Assembly (NCBI RefSeq): GCF_000379605.1
Contig: NZ_KB902724.1
Span: 255,577-319,576 of the forward strand
DNA: 64,000 nucleotides
Source: Rhizobium giardinii bv. giardinii H152
GTDB taxonomy: Bacteria > Pseudomonadota > Alphaproteobacteria > Rhizobiales > Rhizobiaceae
Reading direction: 5' to 3'
The notes under the pieces are model-generated. The model saw only the letters and a program-made list of their open reading frames with translations, was not told the DNA's origin and searched no databases. The position numbers were made by a program, and so were the translations under genes. Shown here piece after piece: positions 47,811 through 57,443 of the stretch; positions within the stretch are counted from its first letter, which is position 1, and each line of letters begins with the position of its first letter.

Positions 47811-48833
47811 CTAGAGGCTTGATAGCGGAATCGCCCTGCGCTCGGTAACCGACGTGATACAGGCCAGCGCGATTGCAAGCGCATTGCGGGCGTCTTCACC
47901 GGTCGGGCCGGTGACGGTGCCTGTCCTTATGGCGTCGACGAAGGAGGCGAGTTGGGCCGTGTAACCATTGACAAAGTGATCCGTGTCACGTCGCCAGGTG
48001 TCGTTCGACACCCCGTTCTTGTCGTAGAGCGTCATGGAGGAACGGCGCACATCGCCCATCATGACCATACCGCCGGAACCGAAGACCTCGCCACGGATGT
48101 CATAGCCGTACATGGCGCAGAAATTCGCCTCCGCCACGGCGATCGAACCGTTGTCGAAGCGGATGGTGACGACAGCGGTATCGTGAAAGCCGTTGCCCGC
48201 GAAATCCGGCCGCACCAGCGCATCGGCAATAGCCGTCACCTCGACCGGTTTTGCGGTGGGATTCAGCCACAGCAGCGTGTCGAAGTCGTGGATCAGCGTC
48301 TCGTAGAAGATCGTCCAAAGCGGTGTCTTTTCCGGATTGCCGCGGTAGGGCCCCGGGTCTCGCGTCAACGAGCGAAGAAGCTGGACAGAACCGACTTTGC
48401 CAGCGTCGATTGCCGCCCGGCCCTCGTAGAAAGCCTGGTCCCAGCGACGATTAAAGCCAACCTGGAGCGGTACCCCAGCGGATTTCGTCGCAGCGATCGC
48501 CTCGTCCGCTTCTTCAAGCGTCAGCGCCATCGGCTTCTCACAAAAGACTGCTTTTCCAGCTCTTGCTGCCTCCACGACGACGCTGGTGTGGAAGCGCGCC
48601 GGTGTGGCGATGATCACGCCATCGACCTCGGGATTGGCGAGAAGCTCCGACACGCTGGTATAGGCCTTGGGCGCATCGAGCGATGCGGCCAGCCTTCCGG
48701 CAGCGCCCGGCGCCGGATCGGCGACGGCGACCAGATCGGCATCGACCAGACGCCGGGCGACGCTTTCGGCATGGAACGAACCGATGCGGCCGGCACCGAT
48801 GAGAGCGAGATTGACGGGACGGTGGGCTGGCAT
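47811..48833 (-). CDS. Gfo/Idh/MocA oxidoreductase (inositol 2-dehydrogenase-like)
   Basis: 340 aa. Rossmann motif LALIGAGRIGSFHAESVARR, EKPMALTLEEADEAI (conserved Lys of EKP), and the FYETLIHDFDTLLWL catalytic region with the His-Asp pair. Resembles IolG-type dehydrogenases of inositol and related polyols. ATG 48833 has AGGAGC 6 bp upstream. Part of the operon SBP, permease, ATPase, isomerase-like protein, dehydrogenase. Substrate specificity is not decided by sequence alone. Confidence 0.88.
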   Translation of the reverse strand: MPAHRPVNLALIGAGRIGSFHAESVARRLVDADLVAVADPAPGAAGRLAASLDAPKAYTSVSELLANPEVDGVIIATPARFHTSVVVEAARAGKAVFCEKPMALTLEEADEAIAATKSAGVPLQVGFNRRWDQAFYEGRAAIDAGKVGSVQLLRSLTRDPGPYRGNPEKTPLWTIFYETLIHDFDTLLWLNPTAKPVEVTAIADALVRPDFAGNGFHDTAVVTIRFDNGSIAVAEANFCAMYGYDIRGEVFGSGGMVMMGDVRRSSMTLYDKNGVSNDTWRRDTDHFVNGYTAQLASFVDAIRTGTVTGPTGEDARNALAIALACITSVTERRAIPLSSL

Positions 48834-48862
48834 GGAAAGCTCCTGAAAATGCTGCTGTCGGA

Positions 48863-49660
48863 TCAAAGGGAAAACGCGTCGCGGAAGCGGGAAAGCGCCA
48901 GTTCGTCATCGCCCGAGGGCCAGGCTTCCATGCCGATCGTCCCGCGGTAGCCCATCTCGTTCAGTGCGAGTGCGATGGCCGGATAGTTGATTTCACCTGT
49001 GCCCGGCTCATTGCGGCCGGGAACGTCGGCGACCTGGATCTCCCCGATATGCGGAAGGGCTGTGCGGCATAGCTCGATCAGGTTCCCTTCACCGATCTGC
49101 GCGTGGTAGAGATCGAGGTTGAGCTTCAGCGACGGCCGGTTGACGGCCGCAACCAATGCGATCGTGTCGGCGGCCTTGGCAAACGGTGTCTTTGGATGGT
49201 CAACAGCCGCGTTCAGGTTTTCGAGGACGAAGGTAACGCCTTCCTCTTCCCCAAGATCTGCGATGCGTTTTAGCGTATCGACGGCTTTCAGCCACATGGC
49301 GCCGGTGACGATCTCCGATTTCACGACCGGCAGGCCCTGTCCGTCGAGTCCCGTGCCGTGCAGGTTGAGGCGCGGGCAATTCAGTTCCCTGGCGACAGGG
49401 ATCGTCAGGCGCGCCGTGCGCAGAAGTTCATCCGCGCCCTCCTCATCGGCCAAGGTGCCGGTCACGTATCCGGTCATAGACGAGAACCTGGCACCGGACT
49501 TTGCGATCGCCTTGATATCGTGTTTCGTCCAGTCCCAGATTTCCGCCTGGAACCCGAGTTCTGTGATCCGTTTTAGCCGATCGAGGACGGGCAGGGCGCG
49601 AAATACCATTTCCGCGCAGACTGCGAGCGTGAAAGGCGAGGTTTTTAAGATCGTGGTCAT
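48863..49660 (-). CDS. TIM-barrel sugar isomerase/epimerase-like protein (hydroxypyruvate isomerase family)
   Basis: 265 aa. Xylose-isomerase-like TIM barrel: TLAVCAEMVFRALPVLDRLK at the start, the metal site FVLENLNAAVDHP (Glu), LNLDLYHAQIGEG (Asp-His), VADVPGRNEPGTGEINYP and GMEAWPSG (Glu). This is the hydroxypyruvate isomerase (Hyi) signature, also found in IolE/IolI-like proteins. The partner dehydrogenase downstream suggests oxidation of a sugar or polyol followed by isomerisation (inference). Confidence 0.87.
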   Translation of the reverse strand: MTTILKTSPFTLAVCAEMVFRALPVLDRLKRITELGFQAEIWDWTKHDIKAIAKSGARFSSMTGYVTGTLADEEGADELLRTARLTIPVARELNCPRLNLHGTGLDGQGLPVVKSEIVTGAMWLKAVDTLKRIADLGEEEGVTFVLENLNAAVDHPKTPFAKAADTIALVAAVNRPSLKLNLDLYHAQIGEGNLIELCRTALPHIGEIQVADVPGRNEPGTGEINYPAIALALNEMGYRGTIGMEAWPSGDDELALSRFRDAFSL

Positions 49661-49685
49661 TTCTGTTTTCCAATGCTTGTACTGC

Positions 49686-50486
49686 TCAGATCGTCCCGCC
49701 GAGCTCGTGGGAAATCACCTGCAGTTCCTTGCCGCCGGCCATGAGGTTCTGCAGTTCCTCCAGAGAGATCTCGCTTTTGTCGAATGTGCCGAGCGTCTTT
49801 CCACGATTGAGAACCGTGAAGCGGTTGCCGACAGCAAAGGCGTGACGGACATTGTGGGTGATGAAAATGACGCCGAGTCCCTTTTGTTGGACCTGGTGGA
49901 TGTACTTCAGCACCATGGATGTCTGGGCGACCCCCAATGCGGATGTCGGCTCGTCGAGGATGAGGACCTTTGCTCCGAAGTAGACCGCCCGCGCGATCGC
50001 CACACATTGCCGCTCGCCGCCGGAAAGCGTGCCGACCGCCTGGTTCGGGTCGCGGATATCGATGCCAATCTTGTGCATCTCCTCGCGGGTCACCTCGCTG
50101 CAATATTTGAAATCGACACGACGAAATGGCGGAATGCCCTTTACGGGTTCGCGTCCCATGAAGAAGTTTCGCGTGATCGACATCAGCGGGATCATCGCCA
50201 GGTCCTGATAGACGGTCGCGATGCCGGCATCGAGTGCATCGCGCGGGCTGTTGAACGCGACCGGCTTTCCCTCGACCAGGAAATCTCCGCCCGAGGGGCG
50301 GACCACACCCGACAGCGTCTTGATCAGCGTGGATTTTCCAGCCCCGTTATCGCCAAGCAGGCAGAGCACCTCGCCCTGCGATACCTTCATCGAAACACCC
50401 GAAAGCGCAATGACGGAGCCGTAATGCTTGATGATATTCTTGACTTCAATGACCGGCGGAGCGGTTTCTGATTTTCTATCAGTCAT
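49686..50486 (-). CDS. Sugar ABC importer ATPase (FrcA-like, single NBD)
   Basis: 266 aa. Walker [10 protein letters not shown], signature [16 protein letters not shown], Walker [14 protein letters not shown]-loop ITHN. Unlike RbsA/XylG it has only one nucleotide-binding domain, as in FrcA of the fructose/mannose/ribose importer of S. meliloti. The frame stays open upstream into the permease gene, but ATG 50486 is the family start. Two bp after the permease stop. Confidence 0.9.
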   Translation of the reverse strand: MTDRKSETAPPVIEVKNIIKHYGSVIALSGVSMKVSQGEVLCLLGDNGAGKSTLIKTLSGVVRPSGGDFLVEGKPVAFNSPRDALDAGIATVYQDLAMIPLMSITRNFFMGREPVKGIPPFRRVDFKYCSEVTREEMHKIGIDIRDPNQAVGTLSGGERQCVAIARAVYFGAKVLILDEPTSALGVAQTSMVLKYIHQVQQKGLGVIFITHNVRHAFAVGNRFTVLNRGKTLGTFDKSEISLEELQNLMAGGKELQVISHELGGTI

Positions 50487-50488
50487 GA

Positions 50489-51610
50489 TCAGCGCTCCCC
50501 TGTCACTTTGCGGCGAATGAAATTGTTGAAGAGAACGGCCAGCAGCAGCATGGAGCCGAGGAAGACCTGGAACCAGTCCGAGTCGAACTTCGTGTAGGTC
50601 AGGCCGATCGAGACGAGACCGAAGATGATGGCGCCGAAGAAGGCGCCGATCGCCGAACCATAACCGCCGGTCAGTAGGCATCCGCCAATCACGGCAGCGA
50701 TGATCGCCTCGAATTCCTTCTGAAAGCCACGACGCGCGTCTGTCGAACCGGCATCGAGTACCGTGATGATGGCCACAAGCGCCGCGGCGCAGGCCGTCAG
50801 AGCGAAGAGCCCCGTCTTCACACGGTCGACCGGACCGCCGGAGTTTCTTGCCGCATTGGGATCGCCGCCGGCGGCAAAAACCCAGTTTCCGATCCGGGTC
50901 CTCAGAAGAACCCAGGTGGCAAGCCCGGCAATGGCGATGAACCAGACCACGGACACCGGAACGCCCGTGACTTTCGGAACGCCGTTGTCGAACTTCTCGA
51001 TCAGGCCATTTGCCGCAAGCCAGCTGAAAAGATCCTGGAAGGCGACGCCTGAGAACAAACCCTTCAAGGGACCGTCGCTGACGACCTCTCCTATACCTCG
51101 AAGCTGCGTTGAGCCACCTGTCGCCCATTTCAGGCCAACAAGGGTTAGACCTCGCAGAATGAAGAGGAAGGCGAGCGTGACGATGAAGGACGGCAGCCGT
51201 GTCCTGATCACGATCTGTCCGTTCACCGCCCCCATGGCGGCCGCAAGCAGCATCGTGATGAGAATGGCAATCCAGAGCGGTTGACCGAAATTGGTCAGGG
51301 CCGCACCGAAGATCAGGCCCGCGAAGGCGACCATCGAGCCGATAGAAAGATCGAATTCGCCACCAATCATCAGCAGAGCTGCCGCGATGGCGAGAATTCC
51401 CAACTGTGAGGCTGGAGCCAGGATCGTCATCAGACCTGAAAGCGAAAACATCGAACGGTCCGCGGTCAGAAAGAAGAACGCCACCACCAGGATGAGGCCA
51501 GCAACCGCGCCGAGCTCGGGACGACGCATCATATGTGTGAGAAAGCCCACCTGTTTGATGCGCTCATCGGAGTTCGACGCATCTCCTATTTTTTGCTCGA
51601 TCGGAGCCAT
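50489..51610 (-). CDS. Sugar ABC permease (FrcC/RbsC type)
   Basis: 373 aa, CUT2 family. About 8-10 hydrophobic helices; the [20 protein letters not shown] motif and [20 protein letters not shown] are diagnostic. A long cytoplasmic N-terminus precedes the first helix ([20 protein letters not shown]). Separated from the SBP gene by 132 bp with a strong hairpin. Confidence 0.92.
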   Translation of the reverse strand: MAPIEQKIGDASNSDERIKQVGFLTHMMRRPELGAVAGLILVVAFFFLTADRSMFSLSGLMTILAPASQLGILAIAAALLMIGGEFDLSIGSMVAFAGLIFGAALTNFGQPLWIAILITMLLAAAMGAVNGQIVIRTRLPSFIVTLAFLFILRGLTLVGLKWATGGSTQLRGIGEVVSDGPLKGLFSGVAFQDLFSWLAANGLIEKFDNGVPKVTGVPVSVVWFIAIAGLATWVLLRTRIGNWVFAAGGDPNAARNSGGPVDRVKTGLFALTACAAALVAIITVLDAGSTDARRGFQKEFEAIIAAVIGGCLLTGGYGSAIGAFFGAIIFGLVSIGLTYTKFDSDWFQVFLGSMLLLAVLFNNFIRRKVTGER

Positions 51611-51677
51611 TGATACCTACCTCCCAATGAATGCAATTCGCCGAAGCGCCGAGGGCATCCCTCGCGACGCGCACCGT

Positions 51678-51719
51678 CTGTCGAACACCCTCCTCGAATG
51701 CGAGAGCGGTGTTCGACAG
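51678..51719 (-). other. Intercistronic hairpin between SBP and permease genes
   Basis: CTGTCGAACACC (51678-51689) pairs perfectly with GGTGTTCGACAG (51708-51719) around an 18-nt loop that can itself form a short stem. Sits 24 bp after the SBP stop, the same arrangement as 38249-38281 in the other ABC operon; probably protects SBP mRNA. Confidence 0.7.
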
Positions 51720-51742
51720 TCACGCCTTTCGGCAGTTGTGGA

Positions 51743-52690
51743 TTAGCGGATGCCCTTTGCCGACAGTTCGACGACCTGGGCTGCCTTTTCCTTGGTGATG
51801 AGGTTCGGACCGGAAGGCACGTTGCCGCCGGGGATCAGGCCATATTTCGCATGGTTTGCGAGGAAGACGACCGGCAGATAGCCCTGAAGGAACTGCTGCT
51901 GATCGATGGCGAAAGCGGCTTCTCCGGATGCGACGGCCTTCAAGAAGTCCGCCGAAAGGTCGAAGGTGGCAACATTGATCTTGCCGGTCATGCCGGCATC
52001 GGCAACGGCTGCCAGCGACGGTTCACCGGCCGTGCTTGCGCCAAGCGCCATAACTGTGTCGGTTTCGGCATTGGAGCTCAGAGCCGCCTTAACCTTGGCT
52101 TGTACGTCGGCCGGATCGTTGGAGACGGGCAGAACCGTAACGGTACCTGCAAAACCATCGGAGAAGCCCTTGCAACGCTGATCGAGGGAAACGTTACCGA
52201 CTTCCTGGTTAACGCAGATGGCAACCTTGCCGCCCATTTCCTTGAGCTTTTCCCCGGCTGCCTTGCCGGCGCTGTATTCGTCCTGGCCGACATGGAGAAG
52301 TGCTCCGAGCGACTTCGAGACATCGGAGCCGGAATTGATGGAAATGACCGGAATGCCGGCGGCGACGGCCTTTTCGATCGACGGGCCCAATGCGGACGAA
52401 TCCGGGATCGAGACGATCAGCCCGGCCGGCTTCTGGTTGACGGCTGCGTCGATCAACTGGCTCATGGCGACCATGTCGAAGGTTTCCGGTGCACGATAAT
52501 CGATGCTGACGCCGGCATCCTTGGCCCCGGCGCTCACCCCGTTCTTGACAACGGACCAGAAGGGGTCGTTGGCCTGGCCGTGCGTTACGGCGATGATGTT
52601 GATATCCTGTGCGGTGGCAACGCCAGATAGAGCGCCAAGCGCTCCAACCAAGGCAACGCCCAGCACGACTTTACGAAGAATCGATTTCAT
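51743..52690 (-). CDS. Sugar ABC substrate-binding protein (FrcB/RbsB type)
   Basis: 315 aa. Signal peptide KSILRKVVLGVALVGALGAL with cleavage after ATA (TAQ). Peripla_BP_4-like body (THGQANDPFWSVVKNGVSAG; SGSDVSKSLGALLHVGQDEY). First gene of the sugar operon; ATG 52690 follows GGGAGGAG, and an extra upstream reading to 52741 is ignored. The LacI-type operators lie 80-115 bp upstream. FrcB family members bind ribose, fructose, galactose or inositol-like ligands. Confidence 0.92.
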   Translation of the reverse strand: MKSILRKVVLGVALVGALGALSGVATAQDINIIAVTHGQANDPFWSVVKNGVSAGAKDAGVSIDYRAPETFDMVAMSQLIDAAVNQKPAGLIVSIPDSSALGPSIEKAVAAGIPVISINSGSDVSKSLGALLHVGQDEYSAGKAAGEKLKEMGGKVAICVNQEVGNVSLDQRCKGFSDGFAGTVTVLPVSNDPADVQAKVKAALSSNAETDTVMALGASTAGEPSLAAVADAGMTGKINVATFDLSADFLKAVASGEAAFAIDQQQFLQGYLPVVFLANHAKYGLIPGGNVPSGPNLITKEKAAQVVELSAKGIR

Positions 52691-52768
52691 AAATACTCCT
52701 CCCAAATGGGTGTCTCGCACCTCCCAGCGCGAGAACCACAAAAACGCCTCAGACGGCGCGTCTCCAAT

Positions 52769-52806
52769 ATGCTACCGGGTGCATAGATTTTGCTACCGGT
52801 AGCAAA
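52769..52806. promoter_or_regulatory. Tandem LacI-type operators, two helical turns apart
   Basis: TTTGCTACCGGTAGCAAA (52789-52806) is a perfect 18-bp palindrome with the central CG typical of LacI/GalR sites. ATGCTACCGGGTGCAT (52769-52784) is a similar imperfect one. Their centres are 21 bp apart. They lie between the SBP gene and lacI, ideal for repression of both. Confidence 0.85.
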
Positions 52807-52903
52807 CGTGCATAGCTATAGAATTCTTGCTAGAAGAAATCAACCATTCATTTCGCGGTTCGGCAGAAATGGAATAAACGTTTCGAAACGGAGAGGTTCG
52901 ACT

Positions 52904-53896
52904 ATGAAGCGAGCGACGGCGCAGAACGTGGCGACAGAGGCCGGCGTTTCCAAGTGGACGGTCATCCGCGCCTTTACCCCGGGTGCATCGATCACGGAAG
53001 CAAGCAGAGCCAAAGTGCTGGAGGCGGCGGAACGACTCAATTATCGGCCGAACCTGCTGGCCAGGAGCCTTGCAACCAGTGCTACCCATCAGGTCGCGGT
53101 GCTCGTCGACGACTTTGCAAATCCGCACAAGCTGCCGTTTCTTGAAAAGCTAACCGCTGCCCTGCAGGCGGAGGGGCTGGTGACCATGCTGATTAATATC
53201 AATCAGCACTACAGCCACGTGCATGCCATCTTGAATGCCGACCAGCGGCAGGTGGATGCGATCGTGCTCTTTGGTACAGCGTTTCGCGACGAGATGTTGA
53301 CAGATCATAAGCTGGGACGCGGCGGACCTCCAATGTTCGTTCTCGCTCGAGACAGCCAGATCGAAGGTGTTCCCGCGATTTCCTGCGATGCGGTCGTGGC
53401 GATTGCCGAGATCGGCAAGCACCTGTTGGAAAAGGGATACCGGAGGCCGGGATTTATGGCCGGGGCGCGCACATTGTCTACGGCGCTTGGCAGGCGGAGG
53501 GCCTTCAAGGCGTTCTGGCAAACCGCGCTCGGTGTCGAACTCGTAGAGATGTCTGCCGAGCGCTACAGCGCAGAAGCCGGCGCACAGGCCGCCCGGGACT
53601 ATCTGTCCAAAGTTGCGCCGGAAGACCGGATCGATGTCCTCATGTGCGAAAACGATGCCCTGGCGTTCGGAGCGATGGATGTTGCCCGAAGCGAGTTCGG
53701 ATTACGTGTCCCCAAGGATCTCGCCATTGTGGGCTTCGACAACGCGGCGCCGGCGGCGTCACCTGCATACGGCCTGACAACCTATGAGCAGCCAACCGAC
53801 CAGATGGTCAAAGCGGCAATAGACATGATCTTGGAAAGAGCACCGAGGGAGACCGTCAACTTCCAAGGCAAGCTTGTCGTAAGAGAGTCAGCCTGA
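52904..53896 (+). CDS. LacI/GalR family regulator of the sugar ABC operon
   Basis: 330 aa. HTH and hinge: ATAQNVATEAGVSKWTVIRA, then RLNYRPNLLARSLATS. The periplasmic-binding-like effector domain follows (DVLMCENDALAFGAMDVARS; IVGFDNAAPA). One oddity: the usual VSxxTVSRxL reads VSKWTVIRAF. Divergent from the sugar operon, with two operators in the gap. ATG 52904 has GGAGAGG 7 bp upstream. Confidence 0.94.
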   Translation: MKRATAQNVATEAGVSKWTVIRAFTPGASITEASRAKVLEAAERLNYRPNLLARSLATSATHQVAVLVDDFANPHKLPFLEKLTAALQAEGLVTMLININQHYSHVHAILNADQRQVDAIVLFGTAFRDEMLTDHKLGRGGPPMFVLARDSQIEGVPAISCDAVVAIAEIGKHLLEKGYRRPGFMAGARTLSTALGRRRAFKAFWQTALGVELVEMSAERYSAEAGAQAARDYLSKVAPEDRIDVLMCENDALAFGAMDVARSEFGLRVPKDLAIVGFDNAAPAASPAYGLTTYEQPTDQMVKAAIDMILERAPRETVNFQGKLVVRESA

Positions 53897-53979
53897 TTGA
53901 TGGGGCCGCGGGACAGGCCAAAACGGCCTCGGCACAATCCACCACGGTGCGCCGTCGCCGGATAAAATCCTCCGTCCAT

Positions 53980-55389
53980 TCATCGAGTGGCGTGAACAGC
54001 AGGTTCTCGTTCCTGGAAGAACATGCGACGCGGCAGAACGGCTATGGCTGTGAGAATGCCGTAGGCAACCGCCGCCAGTGCGACGATCTGGAACAGGACA
54101 TTCACGCTCGCTCCGAACCAGATCACCGCCGACCAGCCCAGGAAGGCCGCGACAATCATCCTCACCGTTCCGGCCAGTACGGGAAGAAGCACGCGCTTTG
54201 CCCCCTGGCTCGCGAAATAGAGTGCCAGGCCCAGTCCAATGGCGCCGTATGCCGGTGCCGCGGTTCGCAAGTAAAGGGAGCCCATTTCCTGCACATTCGG
54301 GTCGTCGCTAAACAGGCCCATCCATATATTCGGGAACAGAGCAGCGAGGAGGCCGATGATCTGTGTGATTCCAAACGCAATGCCTGCGCCAATCCACGCG
54401 ACCCGGCGCGCGCGCTCGACCTGGTTTGCCCCCATATTAATGCCGACCATTGTGACGATGGCTGTTCCGAGCCCGAAGATGATCGGAATTTGCAGGTAAT
54501 CGAGACGCGAGGCGATGCCAAAGCCGGCGATGGCGTCGGCGCCGAAGTGGCCGACGGCGGCGGTGACGAAGGTGACCGTGAGATTGACCTGAACCGCACC
54601 GACCGCGGAGGGGAGACCGACGCCCAGTATGTCCCTGAACAGGCGACCCTGCAGCGGAACAATTCTGAGTTTCAGGGGGCTGCGTGATGACCGCAGGTAA
54701 AATGCCAGCACGAGCGCCGCAAGAACGTAATAGACGAAGACGGCAGCGCCGCCTCCGGCAACGCCGAGCTGTGGGAACGGACCCCAGCCGAAAATCAGAG
54801 GCGGGGACAGCGCAAGCAGTAGAACGGCGCCCAGGATGATCACCAGCGCGGGTACATTTACGTTGCCGGCGCCGCGAAGGGCTGCCGACAGCAAGGCTGT
54901 GATCCAGATGGGGATGGAGCCTGCGAACACGATCCCTGAATAAGTGAGAGCTGCCGAGAGTGCCGCTCCCGTCCCGCCCATCGACTTGTAAAGGACGGGT
55001 CCGCACAGGATGGCGGCGACCGCAAAGACAGCTCCAAAAGCAATGGCGAGGACGACCGAATGCCAGACAAGTGCGTCGGCATCGGCGTGGCGATTGGCTC
55101 CCAGGGCCCGTGCGACGGCCGAGGATACGCCGCCGCCAATGCCGCCGTTCGACATCATCTGCATCAGCATGAGCACCGGAAAGACGAGGGTAACGCCTGC
55201 AAGCGCCTCCGTGCCGAGAAAACTGATGAAGTAGGTTTCTGCGACCCCGACAATCGTCTGCACCACCAGGACGAGGACCGTGGGTAGTGCCAACCGGAGT
55301 AGCGTCGATGCGATCGGACCATCCAGCACCCCGAGCGGTGCCCGCTGAGGGAAGGCGGGTGCATCCTTCGAGGGGGACACGTCTCTCAT
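53980..55389 (-). CDS. MATE family efflux transporter
   Basis: 469 aa. Twelve hydrophobic helices; MatE halves start around ASTLLRLALPTVLVLVVQTI and GRLFRDILGVGLPSAVGAVQ. Na+ or H+-driven export of cationic compounds. ATG 55389 has AAGGA upstream; the frame extends to 55530, which would add 47 residues before the first helix. Divergent from the truncated marR. The region between holds the TAGATTTC operator shared with the TetR/RND promoter. Confidence 0.88.
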   Translation of the reverse strand: MRDVSPSKDAPAFPQRAPLGVLDGPIASTLLRLALPTVLVLVVQTIVGVAETYFISFLGTEALAGVTLVFPVLMLMQMMSNGGIGGGVSSAVARALGANRHADADALVWHSVVLAIAFGAVFAVAAILCGPVLYKSMGGTGAALSAALTYSGIVFAGSIPIWITALLSAALRGAGNVNVPALVIILGAVLLLALSPPLIFGWGPFPQLGVAGGGAAVFVYYVLAALVLAFYLRSSRSPLKLRIVPLQGRLFRDILGVGLPSAVGAVQVNLTVTFVTAAVGHFGADAIAGFGIASRLDYLQIPIIFGLGTAIVTMVGINMGANQVERARRVAWIGAGIAFGITQIIGLLAALFPNIWMGLFSDDPNVQEMGSLYLRTAAPAYGAIGLGLALYFASQGAKRVLLPVLAGTVRMIVAAFLGWSAVIWFGASVNVLFQIVALAAVAYGILTAIAVLPRRMFFQEREPAVHATR

Positions 55390-55538
55390 GGCTGGTCCTT
55401 CATTGTGCAACACGTCAAGGCAGTCTTCATCGCCGACCGCGCCCGGCTTGACGATTGCTCTCTCCGCTCTCGCAGATGAGTTGCTCCTCAAGGGCGTTGA
55501 AGCGCTGTGAGGGGAGTGGCGCTCATGCACCTTGACAA

Positions 55539-55589
55539 TAGATTTCGTTTGAAATCTAAATCACATATAGAAGTTATACGCAATCTAAA
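55539..55589. promoter_or_regulatory. Operator A of the resistance island (MATE/MarR promoter)
   Basis: TAGATTTCGTTTGAAATCTA (55539-55558), 8-bp perfect arms, then a second partial site ending CGCAATCTAAA (55579-55589). The whole 51 bp aligns without gaps to 58045-58095. A shared regulator is implied, most simply the TetR at 57444-58031. Confidence 0.75.
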
Positions 55590-55631
55590 AAATCGATGGT
55601 TTCGACGCCTGCCATTTGGGGCCGAGTAAAG

Positions 55632-55946
55632 ATGTCAAGACCCGTATCTTCCGATCGAGGATCGAGCGAAGACGAAATAATCGATGGGTCGCTTGCCGAT
55701 GACGACCTGTGCTTTGTCCTCCAGCGGACCTCCCGCGTGATTTCGCGCCGGGTCGATACGGCGTTGCGCGCGACAGGACTGACTGCGGAGCAGAGCTTGC
55801 TGCTTGCGGCAATAGCTGAGGCCGGCTCGCCACGAGCAGTCGATCTCCCCCAGGTTCTCGCCCTCGACCCGTCCAGGATTGCTGCCAACGTCAAGAATCT
55901 GGTCACTTGTCATGCACTCAGTGGGCTGACGGCAGCATGTCTTTGA
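55632..55946 (+). pseudogene. C-terminally truncated MarR family regulator
   Basis: 104 aa. The N-terminal MarR part is clear (CFVLQRTSRVISRRVDTALR, then TGLTAEQSLLLAAIAEAGSP; recognition-helix region LALDPSRIAANVKNL). The sequence then ends in LVTCHALSGLTAACL. A normal MarR has ~140-150 aa, with the wing and two C-terminal dimerisation helices; these are missing. The next gene, on the other strand, ends 28 bp later, so the rest was probably lost by rearrangement. Probably inactive. The start may instead be 55596. Confidence 0.65.
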
Positions 55947-55973
55947 TCCGCTCGCTGCCGGCATCGTCAATTG

Positions 55974-57263
55974 CTAAGATGAGCCGGCAGTGCCCCCTTC
56001 TGGCCAGCGGCGGAAGACGGCGCTGGCATTGACGCCGCCAAAGCCGAAGCCGTTCGATATGGCGTACTCGGTTTCCAGGCGTCGGGCTTCGTTCGTAACA
56101 AAATCGATACCGTCGGCTTCTGGATCCGGAGCATTCAGGTTCAAGGTCGGTGGTGCGATCCGGTTGCTGAGCGCCAAAATCGTGAAGATCGCCTCCAGAC
56201 CTCCGGCCGCGCCGAGCAGATGGCCCGTTGCTGATTTCGTCCCGCTTACGGCGACGGTATTGTCGGCACCGAACACGCTCTTGATGGCCCTGATTTCACC
56301 GAGGTCTCCGACCGGTGTCGAGGTGGCGTGCGCGTTCAGGTGGCCGATCTCACGCGGTGCTATCCCAGCCTGTGCGATGGCGATCTCCATGGCTCGGCGC
56401 GCCCCATTTCCGTCTTCGGGACCGGAGGTGATGTGATGGGCGTCGGCTGTCGTGCCGTATCCGACGAGTTCGGCAAGCGGCGTGGCGCCGCGGGCAAGCG
56501 CATGGCTGAGGGATTCAATCACCAGGATTCCGGCTCCTTCTCCCATGACGAAGCCGTCACGCTTCGCATCGAATGGGCGCGATGCCTCGCCCGGCGTTTC
56601 GTTGAACCCGGTCGAAAGTGATCGGGCCGCTGCAAAGCCGCCAAGGCTGACGATATTCATGCAGGCTTCGGTTCCGCCGCACACGGCAATGTCTGCTTCG
56701 TTTGCCCTGATCAACCTGGCTGCATCGCCGATCGCCTGAACGCCGGCAGCGCATGCGGTTACCGGAGCACCGAGGGGGCCCTTGAAGCCGTGGCGGATCG
56801 AGACGTGTCCCGCTGCGAGATTGACAAGAAACGACGGTATGGTGAAGGGCGAGAGACGACGGACGCCGCGTTGATCGACGGTGCGAACCGCCTCCGTGAT
56901 TGCAGGAAAGCCGCCGATACCCGAGGCGATGATCGTCGCGGTTCGCAATCGATGATCATTCGAAACCGGCTTCCACTTCGCCTGCGCGAGCGCCTCTTCA
57001 GCGGCCGCCAGTGCGAAGATGATGAACCGGTCGACCTTGCGTTGATCCTTCGGCGCCAGGACCGTATCCGGATCGAAGCCGCCTTCGGGGTCTTCTGCTG
57101 ATGAGGGAACCACGCCCCCAATTTTCGACGGGAGGTCTCCAATGACGTCGTCTGCCAGTCGCCGAACACCGCTTCGACCCGCAAGGAGACGCGACCATGA
57201 GATGCCGGCATTGGCTCCAAGGGGGCTGACAGCTCCCATTCCTGTGACAACGATACGACGCAT
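55974..57263 (-). CDS. Beta-ketoacyl-ACP synthase II-like protein (FabF/NodE type)
   Basis: 429 aa, thiolase fold. Catalytic Cys171 (VTACAAG), His in NAHATSTPVGD and His in GTKSATGHLLGAAGG complete the Cys-His-His triad. RIVVTGMGAVSPLG opens it. ATG 57263 follows GGTGG. Extends acyl chains on ACP. No ACP, ketoreductase or acyltransferase gene is beside it. It sits between a truncated MarR and the TetR in a cluster of efflux genes, so a role in envelope lipid or acyl-group adaptation is possible (inference). NodE-like function cannot be excluded. Confidence 0.9.
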   Translation of the reverse strand: MRRIVVTGMGAVSPLGANAGISWSRLLAGRSGVRRLADDVIGDLPSKIGGVVPSSAEDPEGGFDPDTVLAPKDQRKVDRFIIFALAAAEEALAQAKWKPVSNDHRLRTATIIASGIGGFPAITEAVRTVDQRGVRRLSPFTIPSFLVNLAAGHVSIRHGFKGPLGAPVTACAAGVQAIGDAARLIRANEADIAVCGGTEACMNIVSLGGFAAARSLSTGFNETPGEASRPFDAKRDGFVMGEGAGILVIESLSHALARGATPLAELVGYGTTADAHHITSGPEDGNGARRAMEIAIAQAGIAPREIGHLNAHATSTPVGDLGEIRAIKSVFGADNTVAVSGTKSATGHLLGAAGGLEAIFTILALSNRIAPPTLNLNAPDPEADGIDFVTNEARRLETEYAISNGFGFGGVNASAVFRRWPEGGTAGSS

Positions 57264-57443
57264 CTGTTTTCCACCTGTCTTCACTGTAAAAATAGTATGC
57301 CTTCAGCCTCCCGGCCGACGATGCAGTCGAGGCCTGTTGATCCAAACATGCAGTTTACGCAGGGACCTTAAGGACGCTCTCACCCAACGGGGGCGGTAGC
57401 TAAACTTCGGCCCTTATCCGCGCATCGGACGCTGCCATAGCCT

